The notes beneath the pieces are model-generated. The model was not told the DNA's origin, did not search any database, and saw only the letters and a program-made list of their open reading frames with translations. Positions 33,155 through 43,257 of a stretch of 64,000 nt of DNA are shown here, in pieces (positions within the stretch are counted from its first letter, which is position 1; every line of letters starts with the position of its first letter). The stretch covers positions 5,424,555 to 5,488,554 of the forward strand of contig NC_020054.1 of NCBI RefSeq assembly GCF_000331105.1, written 5' to 3'. Both the position numbers and the translations under genes were made by a program. This DNA is from Fibrella aestuarina BUZ 2. GTDB taxonomy: Bacteria > Bacteroidota > Bacteroidia > Cytophagales > Spirosomataceae.

Positions 33155-36082
33155 ATTATTTTACGGGTCAACACCTGGGTGCTGATCCTGTGGCTATTGC
33201 TGGGCTTTTTGAGCCTCGCACGGGCGCAGGAACGCCCCACCAGCCCGCTTAGTCCGCTCCCGACGCCCCCTTCCAAACCTGTCAACCAATCGCCCGAAGC
33301 CGCACGGCCTGCCTCAGGTACGTCGGCACCGGCCGGTACGCAACGTACCCGGCTTTCGGGCCGTTCGGCGGGTGATACGGCCCGAACCGACACGGCGAAG
33401 GTACCGCAGGATCAGTTTGCCACCACGGTTCGCTATTCGTCGAAAGATTCCAGCCAGGTCAACGGACAGATCGTGGAGCTATGGGGTGAAGCCGAAGTGG
33501 TTTACGGCGACATCTCACTGAAAGCTGATTACATCAAACTCAATCAGGAAACCAACGAGGTGTATGCGCGCGGCCGCTACGATTCAACGGCCAAGAAGAC
33601 CATCGGCACCCCCATTTTCAAGGACCGGAGCGAGACCTATAATACTAAAGAGATCCGCTACAATTTTAAGACCAAAAAAGCCCTCGTCACCAGTATCATC
33701 ACGCAACAGGGTGAGGGCAACATCCGCGGAAAAACCGTTAAGAAAGACGCCGAAGACAACCTCTACATTCGCGGGTCGATTTACACGACCTGTAACCTGG
33801 CTACGCCCCACTTCCACATCAATGCGCCCAAGCTCAAAGTAGTGCACAATAAGCAGGTCGTGTCGGGGCCGTTCAACCTGGTTATCAACGAGATCCCCTT
33901 ACCGCTCGGGCTTCCGTTCGGCTTTTTCCCGTTTCCGAAGAAAAAAGACATTGGCGTATCGGGGATCATTATGCCCCAATACGGCGAAGAACCCAACGGA
34001 CGCGGCTTTTACCTGCGCGACGGCGGTTATTACTGGGCCGTCAACGAGAATATCGGGCTGCAGTTTACGGGACAGATCTACTCGCGGGGTAGCTGGGGCG
34101 GTGGGTTATCGGGCGCCTACAACAAACGGTACCGCTACAACGGGGGCTTCCAGCTACGCTATAACCGCAACTTCGCCGGCGACCTGATCGATACCCTCAA
34201 CAAGCCCCGCACCGACTTTGCCATCACCTGGAACCACGCCCCGCAGAACATCGGGCGGCGGTCGTCGTTTTCGGCGAGCGTCAACGTGACCAGCAACAGC
34301 TATAACCAGTTCAACTCGTTCAACACGGCGGCGGTTACCTCTAACGTGGCGGGGTCGTCGATCCAGTATAGCCGTACGTTTGGCAAATACGTACGGGCGG
34401 GGAGCAACCTGCGCGTCAATCAGCAGTTTGGCCAGATCAACCAGACCACGGGTGTGCGCGAAAACGGCAAAACGGAAGTATCGGGCGACTTTAACCTGTC
34501 GGTCAATCAGATTGCGCCGTTTGCGCTTAAGGGGGGCACGGGTCGCTGGTACGAAAGTTTCCGCCTGGGCTTTCAGTTCGACGCCAACGCGCAGGTCAGC
34601 AATACCATCCGCAGCCAGTTCGATACGACGGGTTACGGTTTTCGGGTCATACCCGACGAATCGATCTTTGGCAAACCGGTTAGCCGCGCGATATTCATTC
34701 AGGACAGCATCCAACGGGCTACTGACATCCGCCTGGGCAGGACCGTCGAGGATCCTAACCTGATTGCGTTCAATTTTGACAACATAGGACGCATCTGGGA
34801 CAATCGGCTGATCAACATGCGCTACAGCATACCCATTGCGCTGCCTAACTTTAAGATTGCCCGCTACATCAACTTCACGCCGGGTTTTTCGCTACAGGGC
34901 GATATCTACAACTACCGGCTGAACTACGAATACGTACCTGACTCCAACGGCGTGCGCATTAGCCGTGAGCGGGGCTTCTTCCCGACCTACCAGTTCTCGA
35001 CCAACGCCAGCATCAACACGCGCTTCTACGGCACGGCGTTTATCCGGGGGAAGCGGCTCGAAGCCATCCGGCACACGGTAGCCCCGTCGGTGTCGATCAG
35101 CTACACGCCCGATTTCTCAAGCTCGACCTTTGGCTTCTACCAGCGGCTCGAAGGCCCGGCAGGTTCATCCTTTAACAATGTACCCGAATACCGCCGCACA
35201 CTGTCGCGCTTCCGGGGGTTAGGAGGTACGTATGGCAGCACCCCGCCGGGGCAATCGGCGATCGTGTCGTTTGGGATCGTCAACCAGTTGGAAATGAAGG
35301 TACGTACCCGCGACGATAGCTCGGGGCAGGAGTTCAAGAAGGTACCCATCTTCGACAACCTGAGTTTGAACGGCAGTTACAACCTGCTGGCCAACGAGTT
35401 CAACCTCTCGACGATCAACGTCAGTGCCAATACGCAGATCGCCAAGAACGTCAACTTCAACATCTCGTCGGTTTTTGATCCGTATTATTTCCAGCGGTAC
35501 GAAGCAAACGAGACGAGCTCTAAGCAAGTAGAATATGTGCGTGTCAACCGATATATGGTGAACGAAGGAGCTGGTCTGGCGCGGTTATCGAGCCTGCAAG
35601 CGTTTATCAGCACTCGCTTTGCACCGAAAAAAGCTGATCAGCCCAAGAAATCACCCAACGCCAGCGATGCCACGCTGAAGGCCATCAGCCAGAATCCCGA
35701 TCTCTACGTCGATTTTACCATTCCCTGGTCGCTAAACGTTAGCTATTCTTTTGGCTATACGAGTTTCAGCCCCATCCAGAGCGCCATCATCCAGACGATG
35801 CAGCTAACGGGTGATTTCAGCCTGACGCCCAAATGGAAGTTTACGTTCCAGACGGGATACGACTTCCAGTTCAAAGCCCCCTCGATCACCACCATCGGCG
35901 TCAACCGTGATCTGCACTGCTGGGAAATGGCCTTTAACTGGACGCCTTATGCCGGTAGCGCCTTTCGCGCCGGTAACTACTCCTTCGATCTGCGAGCCAA
36001 ATCATCGATCCTCCAGGAGTTGAAACTTAGCCGTCGTCGGTCGTTCTACGATTCGGGTGGATTTGGTGGTGGTTTCCGGTAG
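33131..36082 (+). CDS. LptD-like outer membrane LPS assembly protein
   Basis: The 983-residue protein starts at TTG with a signal peptide (LWLLLGFLSLARAQ, cleavage ~33). A proline-rich linker leads to an OstA/LptA-like beta-jellyroll (~95-250; GEAEVVYGDISLKADYIKL, then VYARGRYDS and IRGSIYTTC). The rest is a large barrel with alternating aromatic strands, as in Bacteroidota LptD-like proteins that insert lipopolysaccharide in the outer leaflet. The size is normal. Neighbouring amidase and MlaD genes fit an envelope-assembly cluster. The C-terminus SFYDSGGFGGGFR is Gly-rich rather than a strict aromatic barrel end. Confidence 0.88.
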   Translation: MIEPKKGHIILRVNTWVLILWLLLGFLSLARAQERPTSPLSPLPTPPSKPVNQSPEAARPASGTSAPAGTQRTRLSGRSAGDTARTDTAKVPQDQFATTVRYSSKDSSQVNGQIVELWGEAEVVYGDISLKADYIKLNQETNEVYARGRYDSTAKKTIGTPIFKDRSETYNTKEIRYNFKTKKALVTSIITQQGEGNIRGKTVKKDAEDNLYIRGSIYTTCNLATPHFHINAPKLKVVHNKQVVSGPFNLVINEIPLPLGLPFGFFPFPKKKDIGVSGIIMPQYGEEPNGRGFYLRDGGYYWAVNENIGLQFTGQIYSRGSWGGGLSGAYNKRYRYNGGFQLRYNRNFAGDLIDTLNKPRTDFAITWNHAPQNIGRRSSFSASVNVTSNSYNQFNSFNTAAVTSNVAGSSIQYSRTFGKYVRAGSNLRVNQQFGQINQTTGVRENGKTEVSGDFNLSVNQIAPFALKGGTGRWYESFRLGFQFDANAQVSNTIRSQFDTTGYGFRVIPDESIFGKPVSRAIFIQDSIQRATDIRLGRTVEDPNLIAFNFDNIGRIWDNRLINMRYSIPIALPNFKIARYINFTPGFSLQGDIYNYRLNYEYVPDSNGVRISRERGFFPTYQFSTNASINTRFYGTAFIRGKRLEAIRHTVAPSVSISYTPDFSSSTFGFYQRLEGPAGSSFNNVPEYRRTLSRFRGLGGTYGSTPPGQSAIVSFGIVNQLEMKVRTRDDSSGQEFKKVPIFDNLSLNGSYNLLANEFNLSTINVSANTQIAKNVNFNISSVFDPYYFQRYEANETSSKQVEYVRVNRYMVNEGAGLARLSSLQAFISTRFAPKKADQPKKSPNASDATLKAISQNPDLYVDFTIPWSLNVSYSFGYTSFSPIQSAIIQTMQLTGDFSLTPKWKFTFQTGYDFQFKAPSITTIGVNRDLHCWEMAFNWTPYAGSAFRAGNYSFDLRAKSSILQELKLSRRRSFYDSGGFGGGFR

Positions 36083-36679
36083 GCAAGGCTATGACCAAGC
36101 TATTTCATCTCACTCTTTTGTACACACTTATCTACCTTTTAATAAATCATAACAGTGCAGATCTGATTACTCATTCATACAGGCATGTTTGTTGACAAAC
36201 CGGCCAAATCATCCTATTAGTATACTTTAATTGAATATTATATATAAAATGTAACTACATATAATATGCGAAAAGCTTTTTTTTTATTCTCACACCCTCT
36301 AATTATAACCAACTGATTATTAGCACACTATTAAACGTATATAAGTAAATATTTTTAAGCATAAAATCGATTATAAGTTGACAATCACCTAGTTAGTCGG
36401 TGTTTACTTGGTATAGTAGTTGCCAATGGTATGGAAAGAAAACATGCACTCTATCCTATGCAAACAAGTGCCTATTGCAGACCGCTACTTTCATAATTAC
36501 TAGGCTATTACGTTAGCCCGTTTCGCTCTCTCCTCTACGGATACCGACTATTAACAACAGGTTTGTCGACGGACCTGAACGGTATCTCTACGCGCTTTTT
36601 CCAACAGCCACGGTGGTCTTTATCATCGACCACGCCTGGTCAGATTTCAGTCCGTTTCACCTACTTCTTTTTAGTCCAC
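36083..36679. other. AT-rich intergenic region, no gene seen
   Basis: This 597-bp gap after the LptD-like gene is strikingly A+T-rich at 36110-36500, including long T and A runs near 36280, against GC-rich flanking genes. An open frame enters from 36563, but a signal peptide begins only at 36680. It probably holds the promoter and a long leader for the DUF11 protein. I see no clear TAnnTTTG match or terminator. Confidence 0.55.
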
Positions 36680-39037
36680 ATGAAAAACGTTTCACGTAAC
36701 GTAGCCACGCTGCTGGCTATGCTAGTCTGCACTATGTCCATAGTTTTTGGACAAACGACACCGCAAACGCGGGAAAACAATCAGGTTTGTATGGATCCCG
36801 TCGTTGGGATCGGGCGGGGCGCTTACATCAATCAGGCCCGCACATCGGGCATATGCGTGGCCTGCGCAGGCACCAGCACTTCAGCCGTTGTAAATGGTAA
36901 TCTCACTGATTTTGCTACGATCGATTTGGGCGTGTCAGCCGCTGGTGGTTACCGGGTTTCCGTCAGGGATTCGCTGCAATATTATCCCGCTGGTAACGAA
37001 GCCGGGTTCGTAATCCGGTACCGCGACAGCGGCCTGCTCGGCCTGCTCGATGCGACCCTGCTAAACCAGGTTGCCATCCGCACGTACCGCAACGGAACGC
37101 TGGTCGAAACAGCTAACTTCTCGAGCGGCACGGGCCTGTTGAAAGCCACCGTCCTGGGCGGCAGTGGCTCAGGCAAACAAGTACTTAGCTTCGTAACGAC
37201 GCAGGATTTCGACGAAATCGAACTAGCCTACACCGGTGTGGTTTCAGCCGGCAAACTGCTCGACGTCTACTATGCGTTTGAGGGCCCCGGTACGTGTCCT
37301 AAAGACTGTATGGACGGCCTGCTGACAGCGGGCAACGGTGCCACTGCCACAAGCGGGGAGATCCCGGCGCTCGGCTTGCCACTCAGCTGTCTGGCTGGCA
37401 GCGTGTCAGGGAGCTCCAACCTGGTCGACAGTGATTCAACAACCAACTTTGCCACCATTTCGGCGACAGTCGGCTTGCTCTGCCGCCGCTATGTAGAAGT
37501 AGGCACGGCCACCACGTACCCAGCTGGTTATGAAGCCGGCTTCGTAATCGACAATGGCGGTGGCCTCATCGACCTGACTGCCCTGGGAGGCATTACCGTT
37601 GCCACTTATTACAATGGTGCCCTGCGGGAGTCTTTTTCAGGTACTGGCCTGGTTTTCAGCAACGTATTGGGTGGATCAAACAAAACGCAACTGGGCTTCA
37701 AGGCACAGCAGGCATTTAACAGCATCCGTATCACACTTGCCGGTGTGTCGGTAGCAGTTAGCCTGCGCGTTTACCATGCTTATGTCAAAGCCGATACAGA
37801 TAACGACGGTGTAGCGGATTGCCTCGACAAGTGTACGGGTAACGATTTGCTCGATGCCGATGGGGACGGTATCCCCGACGCCTGCGACAGCAACGTGGCC
37901 GACCTGTCGGTGACCAAGTCATCAAACAGCAGCACCGCGACGGTGGGCAGCAACGTAACGTATACGGTCAACGTGCAGCGCCTGTCTGGCCCCAACGCCA
38001 CAGGAGTTGTGGTCCTCGACACCCTGGCTCCCGGTCTGGTTTACGTATCACACGTAGCATCGCCGGGTACGATTTATAACCCCACAACGGGCCGCTGGAC
38101 GATCGGTAGTGCACTGGCAGGCGCCACCTCTACGGTTTCGCTGAGCATCACGGCGCGGGTCGACGTGCGGGGCGTCAGCACCAACATCGCTGAAGTAATT
38201 CGCAGCTTTGAAACAGACCCCAACTCGACGCCGGGCAACGGGAACCTGTCGGAAAACGATATTGCCAGCGCCTGCGTCAGCGTACCAATTGATCTCTGCC
38301 AGGGTTCATCGGTGGTGCTTTCGGCCCCCGATAGCTACACGGCTGGCGTAGAGTGGTTCCGTACGTTCAATGGCGTCACTACATCGGTAGCCACCACGCC
38401 TACCTTCTCGGCCTCGCTGTCGGGTAGTTATAGCTTCACCAGCACCGGCGCGGCGGGTTGCGTATCGGGCAACTGCTGCCCCGTTATCCTGAACGTGGAA
38501 GCCCTGCCAACGCCAACGCTGGCGGCCAGCCAGTCGGTTATCTGCGCCGGAGCCAGCACGACCCTGTCGGTTGTTAGCCCGGTGGGTAGCACTACTTATG
38601 TCTGGAGCGATGGCACCGTAGGTACGTCGGTGGTCGTTAGTCCATCCGTCACGACCGTTTACAGCGTATCGGCGACCTCGGCTGGTGGTTGTTCGAGCAT
38701 CGTATCCATTACCGTTACGGTCAACGCAGCGCCTGTTCAGGCACCGATCGTGGCTATTTGCGGCCCGGCAACCAGCGGTACGTATAGCTTCGTAATCAAC
38801 CCGAGCACGGCGGGCACCAGCACGTCGTACTTCGTAAAAGTGGGTTCTGCTGCCGAAACGGGCCCGTTTGCGTACGGCACGCCTCGCCAGATCGACGGCA
38901 ACACCGGCTCATTCTCGGTTGTGATTCGGGACGCCACCACGAGCTGCTCGGTGACGCTACCGGTTACGGCTCCGGTCAACTGCCCCACTTGTCCGCCTAA
39001 AGTTTGCGTACCGATCCGGATTGCCCGTGTTGAGTAG
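36680..39037 (+). CDS. Large secreted protein with thrombospondin type 3 and DUF11 domains
   Basis: The ATG at 36680 gives 785 residues with a signal peptide (SIVFGQTTPQ, cleavage ~26). Two related ~180-residue beta-rich modules follow (both with PAG.EAGFVI and a Tyr-rich end). Then comes a calcium-binding thrombospondin type 3-like segment (DTDNDGVADCLDKC, DADGDGIPDACD) near 373-408, a DUF11 domain (~410-525), and Ig-like segments. There is no recognisable T9SS sorting domain: the end is CPPKVCVPIRIARVE, a short Cys/Pro motif. Surface or matrix location is inferred. A strong terminator follows. Confidence 0.8.
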   Translation: MKNVSRNVATLLAMLVCTMSIVFGQTTPQTRENNQVCMDPVVGIGRGAYINQARTSGICVACAGTSTSAVVNGNLTDFATIDLGVSAAGGYRVSVRDSLQYYPAGNEAGFVIRYRDSGLLGLLDATLLNQVAIRTYRNGTLVETANFSSGTGLLKATVLGGSGSGKQVLSFVTTQDFDEIELAYTGVVSAGKLLDVYYAFEGPGTCPKDCMDGLLTAGNGATATSGEIPALGLPLSCLAGSVSGSSNLVDSDSTTNFATISATVGLLCRRYVEVGTATTYPAGYEAGFVIDNGGGLIDLTALGGITVATYYNGALRESFSGTGLVFSNVLGGSNKTQLGFKAQQAFNSIRITLAGVSVAVSLRVYHAYVKADTDNDGVADCLDKCTGNDLLDADGDGIPDACDSNVADLSVTKSSNSSTATVGSNVTYTVNVQRLSGPNATGVVVLDTLAPGLVYVSHVASPGTIYNPTTGRWTIGSALAGATSTVSLSITARVDVRGVSTNIAEVIRSFETDPNSTPGNGNLSENDIASACVSVPIDLCQGSSVVLSAPDSYTAGVEWFRTFNGVTTSVATTPTFSASLSGSYSFTSTGAAGCVSGNCCPVILNVEALPTPTLAASQSVICAGASTTLSVVSPVGSTTYVWSDGTVGTSVVVSPSVTTVYSVSATSAGGCSSIVSITVTVNAAPVQAPIVAICGPATSGTYSFVINPSTAGTSTSYFVKVGSAAETGPFAYGTPRQIDGNTGSFSVVIRDATTSCSVTLPVTAPVNCPTCPPKVCVPIRIARVE

Positions 39038-39067
39038 TGTTAGGTTTGTTTGAACTATCCATTCCAT

Positions 39068-39100
39068 ACCGAACGGCCCGCCTGGGCCGTTCGGTTTTTT
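39068..39100 (+). terminator. Strong intrinsic terminator after the DUF11 protein
   Basis: A perfect 12-bp stem (39068-39079 with 39084-39095, ACCGAACGGCCC) with a GCCT loop runs into six T residues ending at 39100, 31 nt after the stop. Read from the other strand it may also serve the convergent msrA gene. Confidence 0.88.
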
Positions 39101-39130
39101 GTGTGGTCTACAAACCAATAAGCAATCGGT

Positions 39131-39775
39131 TTAGTACACCGTCGATTTCAGCTTGCCTTTCATGGCCTTCCGCAACTTCTCGACTTTGGGCAGCGACACT
39201 CGCTGAATGTAGGGCTGGTCGGGGTGGAGTTTGCAGTAATTCTGGTGGTAGTTCTCGGCCGGGTAAAACACCTGAAATGGCGCCACTTCCGTCACCACCT
39301 TGCCCGCATAATGATTCGATTCGTTGGTGCGGCGAATAGCCGCTTCGATTTCGGCTTTCTCGGCCGGTGTGCGGTAGAACGCTACCGACCGGTAGTCACG
39401 GCCAACGTCGGGTCCCTGGCGGTTAAGGGTGGTGGGGTCATGCCCCGCAAAAAACGCGTCCAGCAGCTCACGGTAGCTGATCACCTTCGGATCGTAGTAC
39501 ACCTGCACCGATTCGGCATGACCGGTTTGATCGGTGCCCACCTCTTCGTAGGTTGGGTTCTTGGTGTTCCCCCCCGAATAGCCCGAGATCACGTCCCGCA
39601 CGCCTTTCAGTTGGTCGAAGCCTTCTTCCATCGCCCAGAAACACCCACCCGCAAACGTAGCGACGGCCTCGCCGGGTTTTAGGGCAGGGAGTTTGGCCGG
39701 TGCTGCTGCCGGGGCCTGTGCCCAGCCGACCTGCGCCGTCAGCAGGAGCATCAGTATGCTTAGTCCTTTTTTCAT
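39131..39775 (-). CDS. msrA: Peptide-methionine (S)-S-oxide reductase, exported
   Basis: The 214-residue protein has a signal peptide (LMLLLTAQVGWAQ, cleavage ~19) and the MsrA active site FAGGCFWAMEEGFD at ~42-55. Conserved GYSGG and HAESVQVYYDP segments follow. It reduces methionine-S-sulfoxide in proteins, here in the periplasm, thus repairing oxidised envelope proteins. It is monocistronic between convergent and same-strand genes. Confidence 0.95.
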   Translation of the reverse strand: MKKGLSILMLLLTAQVGWAQAPAAAPAKLPALKPGEAVATFAGGCFWAMEEGFDQLKGVRDVISGYSGGNTKNPTYEEVGTDQTGHAESVQVYYDPKVISYRELLDAFFAGHDPTTLNRQGPDVGRDYRSVAFYRTPAEKAEIEAAIRRTNESNHYAGKVVTEVAPFQVFYPAENYHQNYCKLHPDQPYIQRVSLPKVEKLRKAMKGKLKSTVY

Positions 39776-39903
39776 TATGTCTGCTTGTTAACGTACCTGT
39801 ACTCAATTAGCAACGGAGCCACCCGGCCTACACGCCTGATGGGTCGCCGCTAGCTATACATCATAAACACGCCGTTGCATCAATCCGTTGCTTCGTTCGC
39901 GGC

Positions 39904-40845
39904 CTAGTGGTTGCTCCGGGCAACTGGCGTTGTGTCCTGGCGCGGGGGCAGAGCAACCGGCTGCGTAAACGCGTGTTTTATAGACGGAAATTGCTGCTGA
40001 ATGGCAGCATGAATGCGTACGATGGCTTCGTTGAGAACGTCGGTGGTGAGGTTGGTCTGAAACGCCACGCTTTGCACCATCGTGATTTCTTCGGGGCCTA
40101 GATAGATGGTTGCCAGCTCGCTGACCCGCACAACCGCCGGGTCCGATTCGGTCAGGGCGATCAATTGTCGGCTCACCTCCGGGTCGACACCCTCGCCCAG
40201 CAGCAGGCTTTTGCTTTCGCGCGCCAGCACCACCGCTACTCCCACCAGCAACAGCCCGATCAGGATGGAAGCCAGACCATCCAGGGTAGGGTTGTTCAGT
40301 GTATGCCCCAGAAAAACGCCCAGAAACGCGATGATCAGCCCAATCACGTCGGAAGCGTCTTCAAACAGCACGGTGAACGTAGCCGAATCTTTACTGTCTT
40401 TGATGGCCGCCCACAAGGATTGATTACCGCGTTGGGCATTGAAGGCCCGCCAGGCGGTCAGCAACGAATAGCCGTCCAGCACCAGTGCAATTCCCAGCAC
40501 GATATAATTCCAGAAAGGGTCTTTGATCGCCTCGGGGTGCTGAATGTGCGTGATGCCTTCGTAGAGCGAGACCCCGCCGCCAATGGCAAAAATCAGCAGC
40601 GCCACCACATACGACCAGAAGTACTGCTCGCGCCCGTAGCCGAACGGTCGTTTCTGATCGGGCGGGCGCTGGCTGCGGCGTATGCCCAGCAGCAGGAGCA
40701 ATTCGTTCAACGTATCGACCAGCGAGTGAATCCCCTCAGAAATCATGGCCGAACTACCTGTCATGCTCGCCACGATGAACTTGGTTGTAGCAATGCCCAG
40801 ATTAGCCGCCAGGGCCGTATAAATCGGCGTATTCGATGAAGCCAT
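39904..40845 (-). CDS. Cation diffusion facilitator (CDF) family transporter
   Basis: The 313-residue protein has about six transmembrane helices followed by a cytoplasmic domain (~215-300). Helix II carries SEGIHSLVDTLNE, and helix V carries the matching LFEDASDVIGL. RRSQRPPDQKRPFGYGREQYFW is the typical basic loop after helix II. Such proteins export zinc, iron or manganese in exchange for protons; the metal cannot be predicted with confidence. The C-terminal domain ends in a His/Pro-containing tail. Confidence 0.92.
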   Translation of the reverse strand: MASSNTPIYTALAANLGIATTKFIVASMTGSSAMISEGIHSLVDTLNELLLLLGIRRSQRPPDQKRPFGYGREQYFWSYVVALLIFAIGGGVSLYEGITHIQHPEAIKDPFWNYIVLGIALVLDGYSLLTAWRAFNAQRGNQSLWAAIKDSKDSATFTVLFEDASDVIGLIIAFLGVFLGHTLNNPTLDGLASILIGLLLVGVAVVLARESKSLLLGEGVDPEVSRQLIALTESDPAVVRVSELATIYLGPEEITMVQSVAFQTNLTTDVLNEAIVRIHAAIQQQFPSIKHAFTQPVALPPRQDTTPVARSNH

Positions 40846-41528
40846 ACGGGTAAAACTACGGGTCTGGATCGATGTTTACGCAGCCGTTTAGGGTTTTCAC
40901 CAAACTCGGGTTAGCCGAGCGACATCGAGCTGTCTTTTTGCTCTATTTTGGGTCCGTTGCCTCGGCAAACGGCACCGGATCCCCTTTTTTTGGTTATAAA
41001 CCTGTAGACCTACTAGGCAGCACCGATAGCCTCGTTTATTCACCCGATTCGGGTCTATGCTTTCCATCAGCGTTGGTCGGTTTATTGCGGCACAACGAAG
41101 AACCTCCGGCGGTCGAAACCGGCGCCGGGATGCGGGAGACAATCACCCAGATTCTCGAACTGGCCCCTTCGCAAGGCACAGGCGAGCAACGAAAAACAGG
41201 CGCTAACGCTGGATCCTCCAGCCCGGCCTGATTCTCCAAGCAGCGTCGTCAATCAGGAAACAGTACAGCTGTTCGGCTCACTCCGGCCAAACCAGCTTGC
41301 AGTACCGCGCTGCTGAGCGCGGGTGCCTTTATCAGGTACGTTGCCCAACCTATTGCGGGCAAGCCGACCGCCCTGAAGCACTAAAAACGGCGCTTTTCTT
41401 TACCCAACACGTGCGTCACCTCTTGTTGCGCCCCTGTTTCGTTCAGGCCGACGCGGAAACCCCGTTTGCCTTGCGCTGCCTGAATCTCCTTTGGCAGTTT
41501 GCACAACTCACTTTTACTCAACGTTAGC
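40846..41528. other. Intergenic region without a convincing gene
   Basis: This 683-bp stretch lies between the divergent CDF transporter and desaturase genes. An open frame at 40872-41231 on the plus strand could encode 119 residues, but the sequence is low in recognisable features. I do not call it a gene. A short GC-rich hairpin lies near 41310. The stretch may be a decayed gene plus promoters. Confidence 0.45.
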
Positions 41529-42611
41529 ATGTCAACCAAACTCAAATTCAGCGCCACCGGCCGATCCCCGTTTTTTGCCACCCTTCGTGAGCGGGTCGAT
41601 GCCTACTTTGCCGGCAAGGCGCTCTCCCCCCACGCCAACGGAGCCATGTGGGCCAAAGCCGTGTTTTTCCTGGCTGGGTACGTCCTGCTCTACGCCCTGT
41701 TGATCTCTGGGCAGTTTGGCGTTTGGCCCATGCTCGGCTTTGCCATCGGGCTAGGCGTGTTCGCGGCCTGCATCGGGTTCAACGTATCACACGACGCCCT
41801 GCACGGCGCTTTTTCGGCCATCCCGTGGGTCAACAAATGGCTGGGAAACACCTTTTACCTGCTGGGTGCCAACCCGTATGTCTGGAAAATCACGCACAAC
41901 GTAGTGCACCACACGTATACCAACATTCCCGGCCACGACGAAGATATCGAGGTAGCGCCCGGCCTGGTTCGGCTGAGTACCGAGGAGCCCCTGCGCCCCT
42001 GGCACCGGTATCAGCACCTCTACACGTTTCCGCTCTATACGCTGGCCTCGCTTTCCTGGGTATTCCGAAAAGACTACGTTAAGTTTTTCAAACGCCAGAT
42101 CGGGCAGCACAAACCGGCGGCGCATCCCCGGCGCGAGTACATCAACCTGTTTATGGGCAAAGCGCTCTATTACCTGTTCTTTCTGGTGCTGCCTTACCTG
42201 CTGCTGGATGTAGCCTGGTGGCAGGTGCTGATCGGGTTCATGGGGATGCAACTGGCCGAAGGGCTGGTGCTGGGGCTGGTCTTCCAACTGGCTCACGTGG
42301 TCGAAGGCACGTCGTTTCCGTTACCCCATGAATCGGGCACGATGCAGGATGCCTGGGCGATCCATCAGCTTCGCACCACGGCCAACTTTGCACCCCGCAG
42401 CCGGCTGGCTGCCTTTGTGTGTGGCGGTCTGAACCGGCAAATCGAGCACCATCTGTTCCCGAAGGTGTGCCATATTCACTACCCGGCCCTGACGGCCATC
42501 GTGCGGAATACGGCGCGCGAGTTCAACCTGCCTTATCTGGAAAACCGCAGCTTCTGGACCGCCATCGCCTCCCATTTCCGGGTGTTGCATACGATGGGTC
42601 GGCCAGCCTAG
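41529..42611 (+). CDS. Membrane fatty acid desaturase, front-end (delta-5/delta-6) type
   Basis: Starting at the ATG at 41529 gives 360 residues. The three His boxes are HDALH (88-92), HNVVHH (123-128) and QIEHH near the C-terminus; the Gln-initiated third box is typical of front-end or linoleoyl-CoA desaturase-like enzymes. Four transmembrane helices are visible. There is no cytochrome b5 fusion, so a separate electron donor is required. It would desaturate phospholipid acyl chains in the inner membrane. It is a second desaturase, clearly different from the one at 25874-26902. Confidence 0.92.
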   Translation: MSTKLKFSATGRSPFFATLRERVDAYFAGKALSPHANGAMWAKAVFFLAGYVLLYALLISGQFGVWPMLGFAIGLGVFAACIGFNVSHDALHGAFSAIPWVNKWLGNTFYLLGANPYVWKITHNVVHHTYTNIPGHDEDIEVAPGLVRLSTEEPLRPWHRYQHLYTFPLYTLASLSWVFRKDYVKFFKRQIGQHKPAAHPRREYINLFMGKALYYLFFLVLPYLLLDVAWWQVLIGFMGMQLAEGLVLGLVFQLAHVVEGTSFPLPHESGTMQDAWAIHQLRTTANFAPRSRLAAFVCGGLNRQIEHHLFPKVCHIHYPALTAIVRNTAREFNLPYLENRSFWTAIASHFRVLHTMGRPA

Positions 42612-42734
42612 GCCCGGTCGGGTTCCCGTTGGCTTTGCGCTGGCGGGAGCCCGCCGGCAACCACCGAAACGAAGGACCCGAAAAGAGTTAAAGCGTTTTG
42701 GGACTCAGCGTGTTGTATACTAAACCATAAGCGC

Positions 42735-42893
42735 ATGGCGACTCATCAGGACAAGAAGAACAAGAACATGAAAAAAGTGGCGACAAAGCCCGCTAAACAA
42801 TCGGGCCACCCGGCTGTGCCCAAATACGTTCGCGATGACTCAACGACCGGGCCATTGGACCTGACCGCTCAGGCGAAGAAAGGCAAGAAATAG
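42735..42893 (+). CDS. Small basic hypothetical protein (52 residues)
   Basis: The frame from ATG at 42735 to TAG at 42891-42893 encodes a Lys-rich protein (MATHQDKKNKNMKKVATKPA, ending AKKGKK) with no membrane segment. About a quarter of residues are Lys. Codon use resembles the neighbours and the frame is bounded by non-coding sequence, so it is probably real. Function is unknown. Nucleic-acid binding or a ribosome-associated role is suggested only by charge. Confidence 0.5.
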   Translation: MATHQDKKNKNMKKVATKPAKQSGHPAVPKYVRDDSTTGPLDLTAQAKKGKK

Positions 42894-42991
42894 CGATCCG
42901 CAGCCGCTGGCGCTGAGTACGTCCCTGCCCGGTAGGCTGACGTTAGTGCCTCTGTCTCCATCTTAACCAAACATCCCTTACCATTTTTTTT

Positions 42992-43198
42992 ATGGCCAAC
43001 AACACGCTGGTTATCGTCACAGGCTACAAGTCGATCTCGCCCCGGCCCATCCGAAAAGCCTATCTGAACAGCAGCGAAGACAAGTCGACGCAACGGTTCC
43101 TACAAGCGTACCCTGGCATTCGGGACGTTACAGTGGTCACGATCGACTTTGACGACGAATTCACGATCCGCGCCAACGGCGAGATCGCACCCTATTAA
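42992..43198 (+). CDS. Small hypothetical protein (68 residues)
   Basis: The 68-residue frame starts ATG with MANNTLVIVTGYKSISPRPI and ends GEIAPY. It has alternating hydrophobic and charged residues (VTVVTIDFDDEFTIRANG) suggesting a small alpha/beta fold. No signal peptide or known motif is seen. It is followed by an imperfect hairpin (43200-43242) before the convergent AraC gene. Confidence 0.5.
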   Translation: MANNTLVIVTGYKSISPRPIRKAYLNSSEDKSTQRFLQAYPGIRDVTVVTIDFDDEFTIRANGEIAPY

Positions 43199-43257
43199 AC
43201 AGCCCGTCAGTCAGGCACCATTGTCGGGTGACCGACTGGCTGTTTCGCGCCCTTGCG

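Noticed and set aside
40872-41231. Possible 119-residue gene in the long gap before the second desaturase
   Set aside because: It shows no signal, domain or composition that distinguishes it from chance, so it is kept as an intergenic note only.
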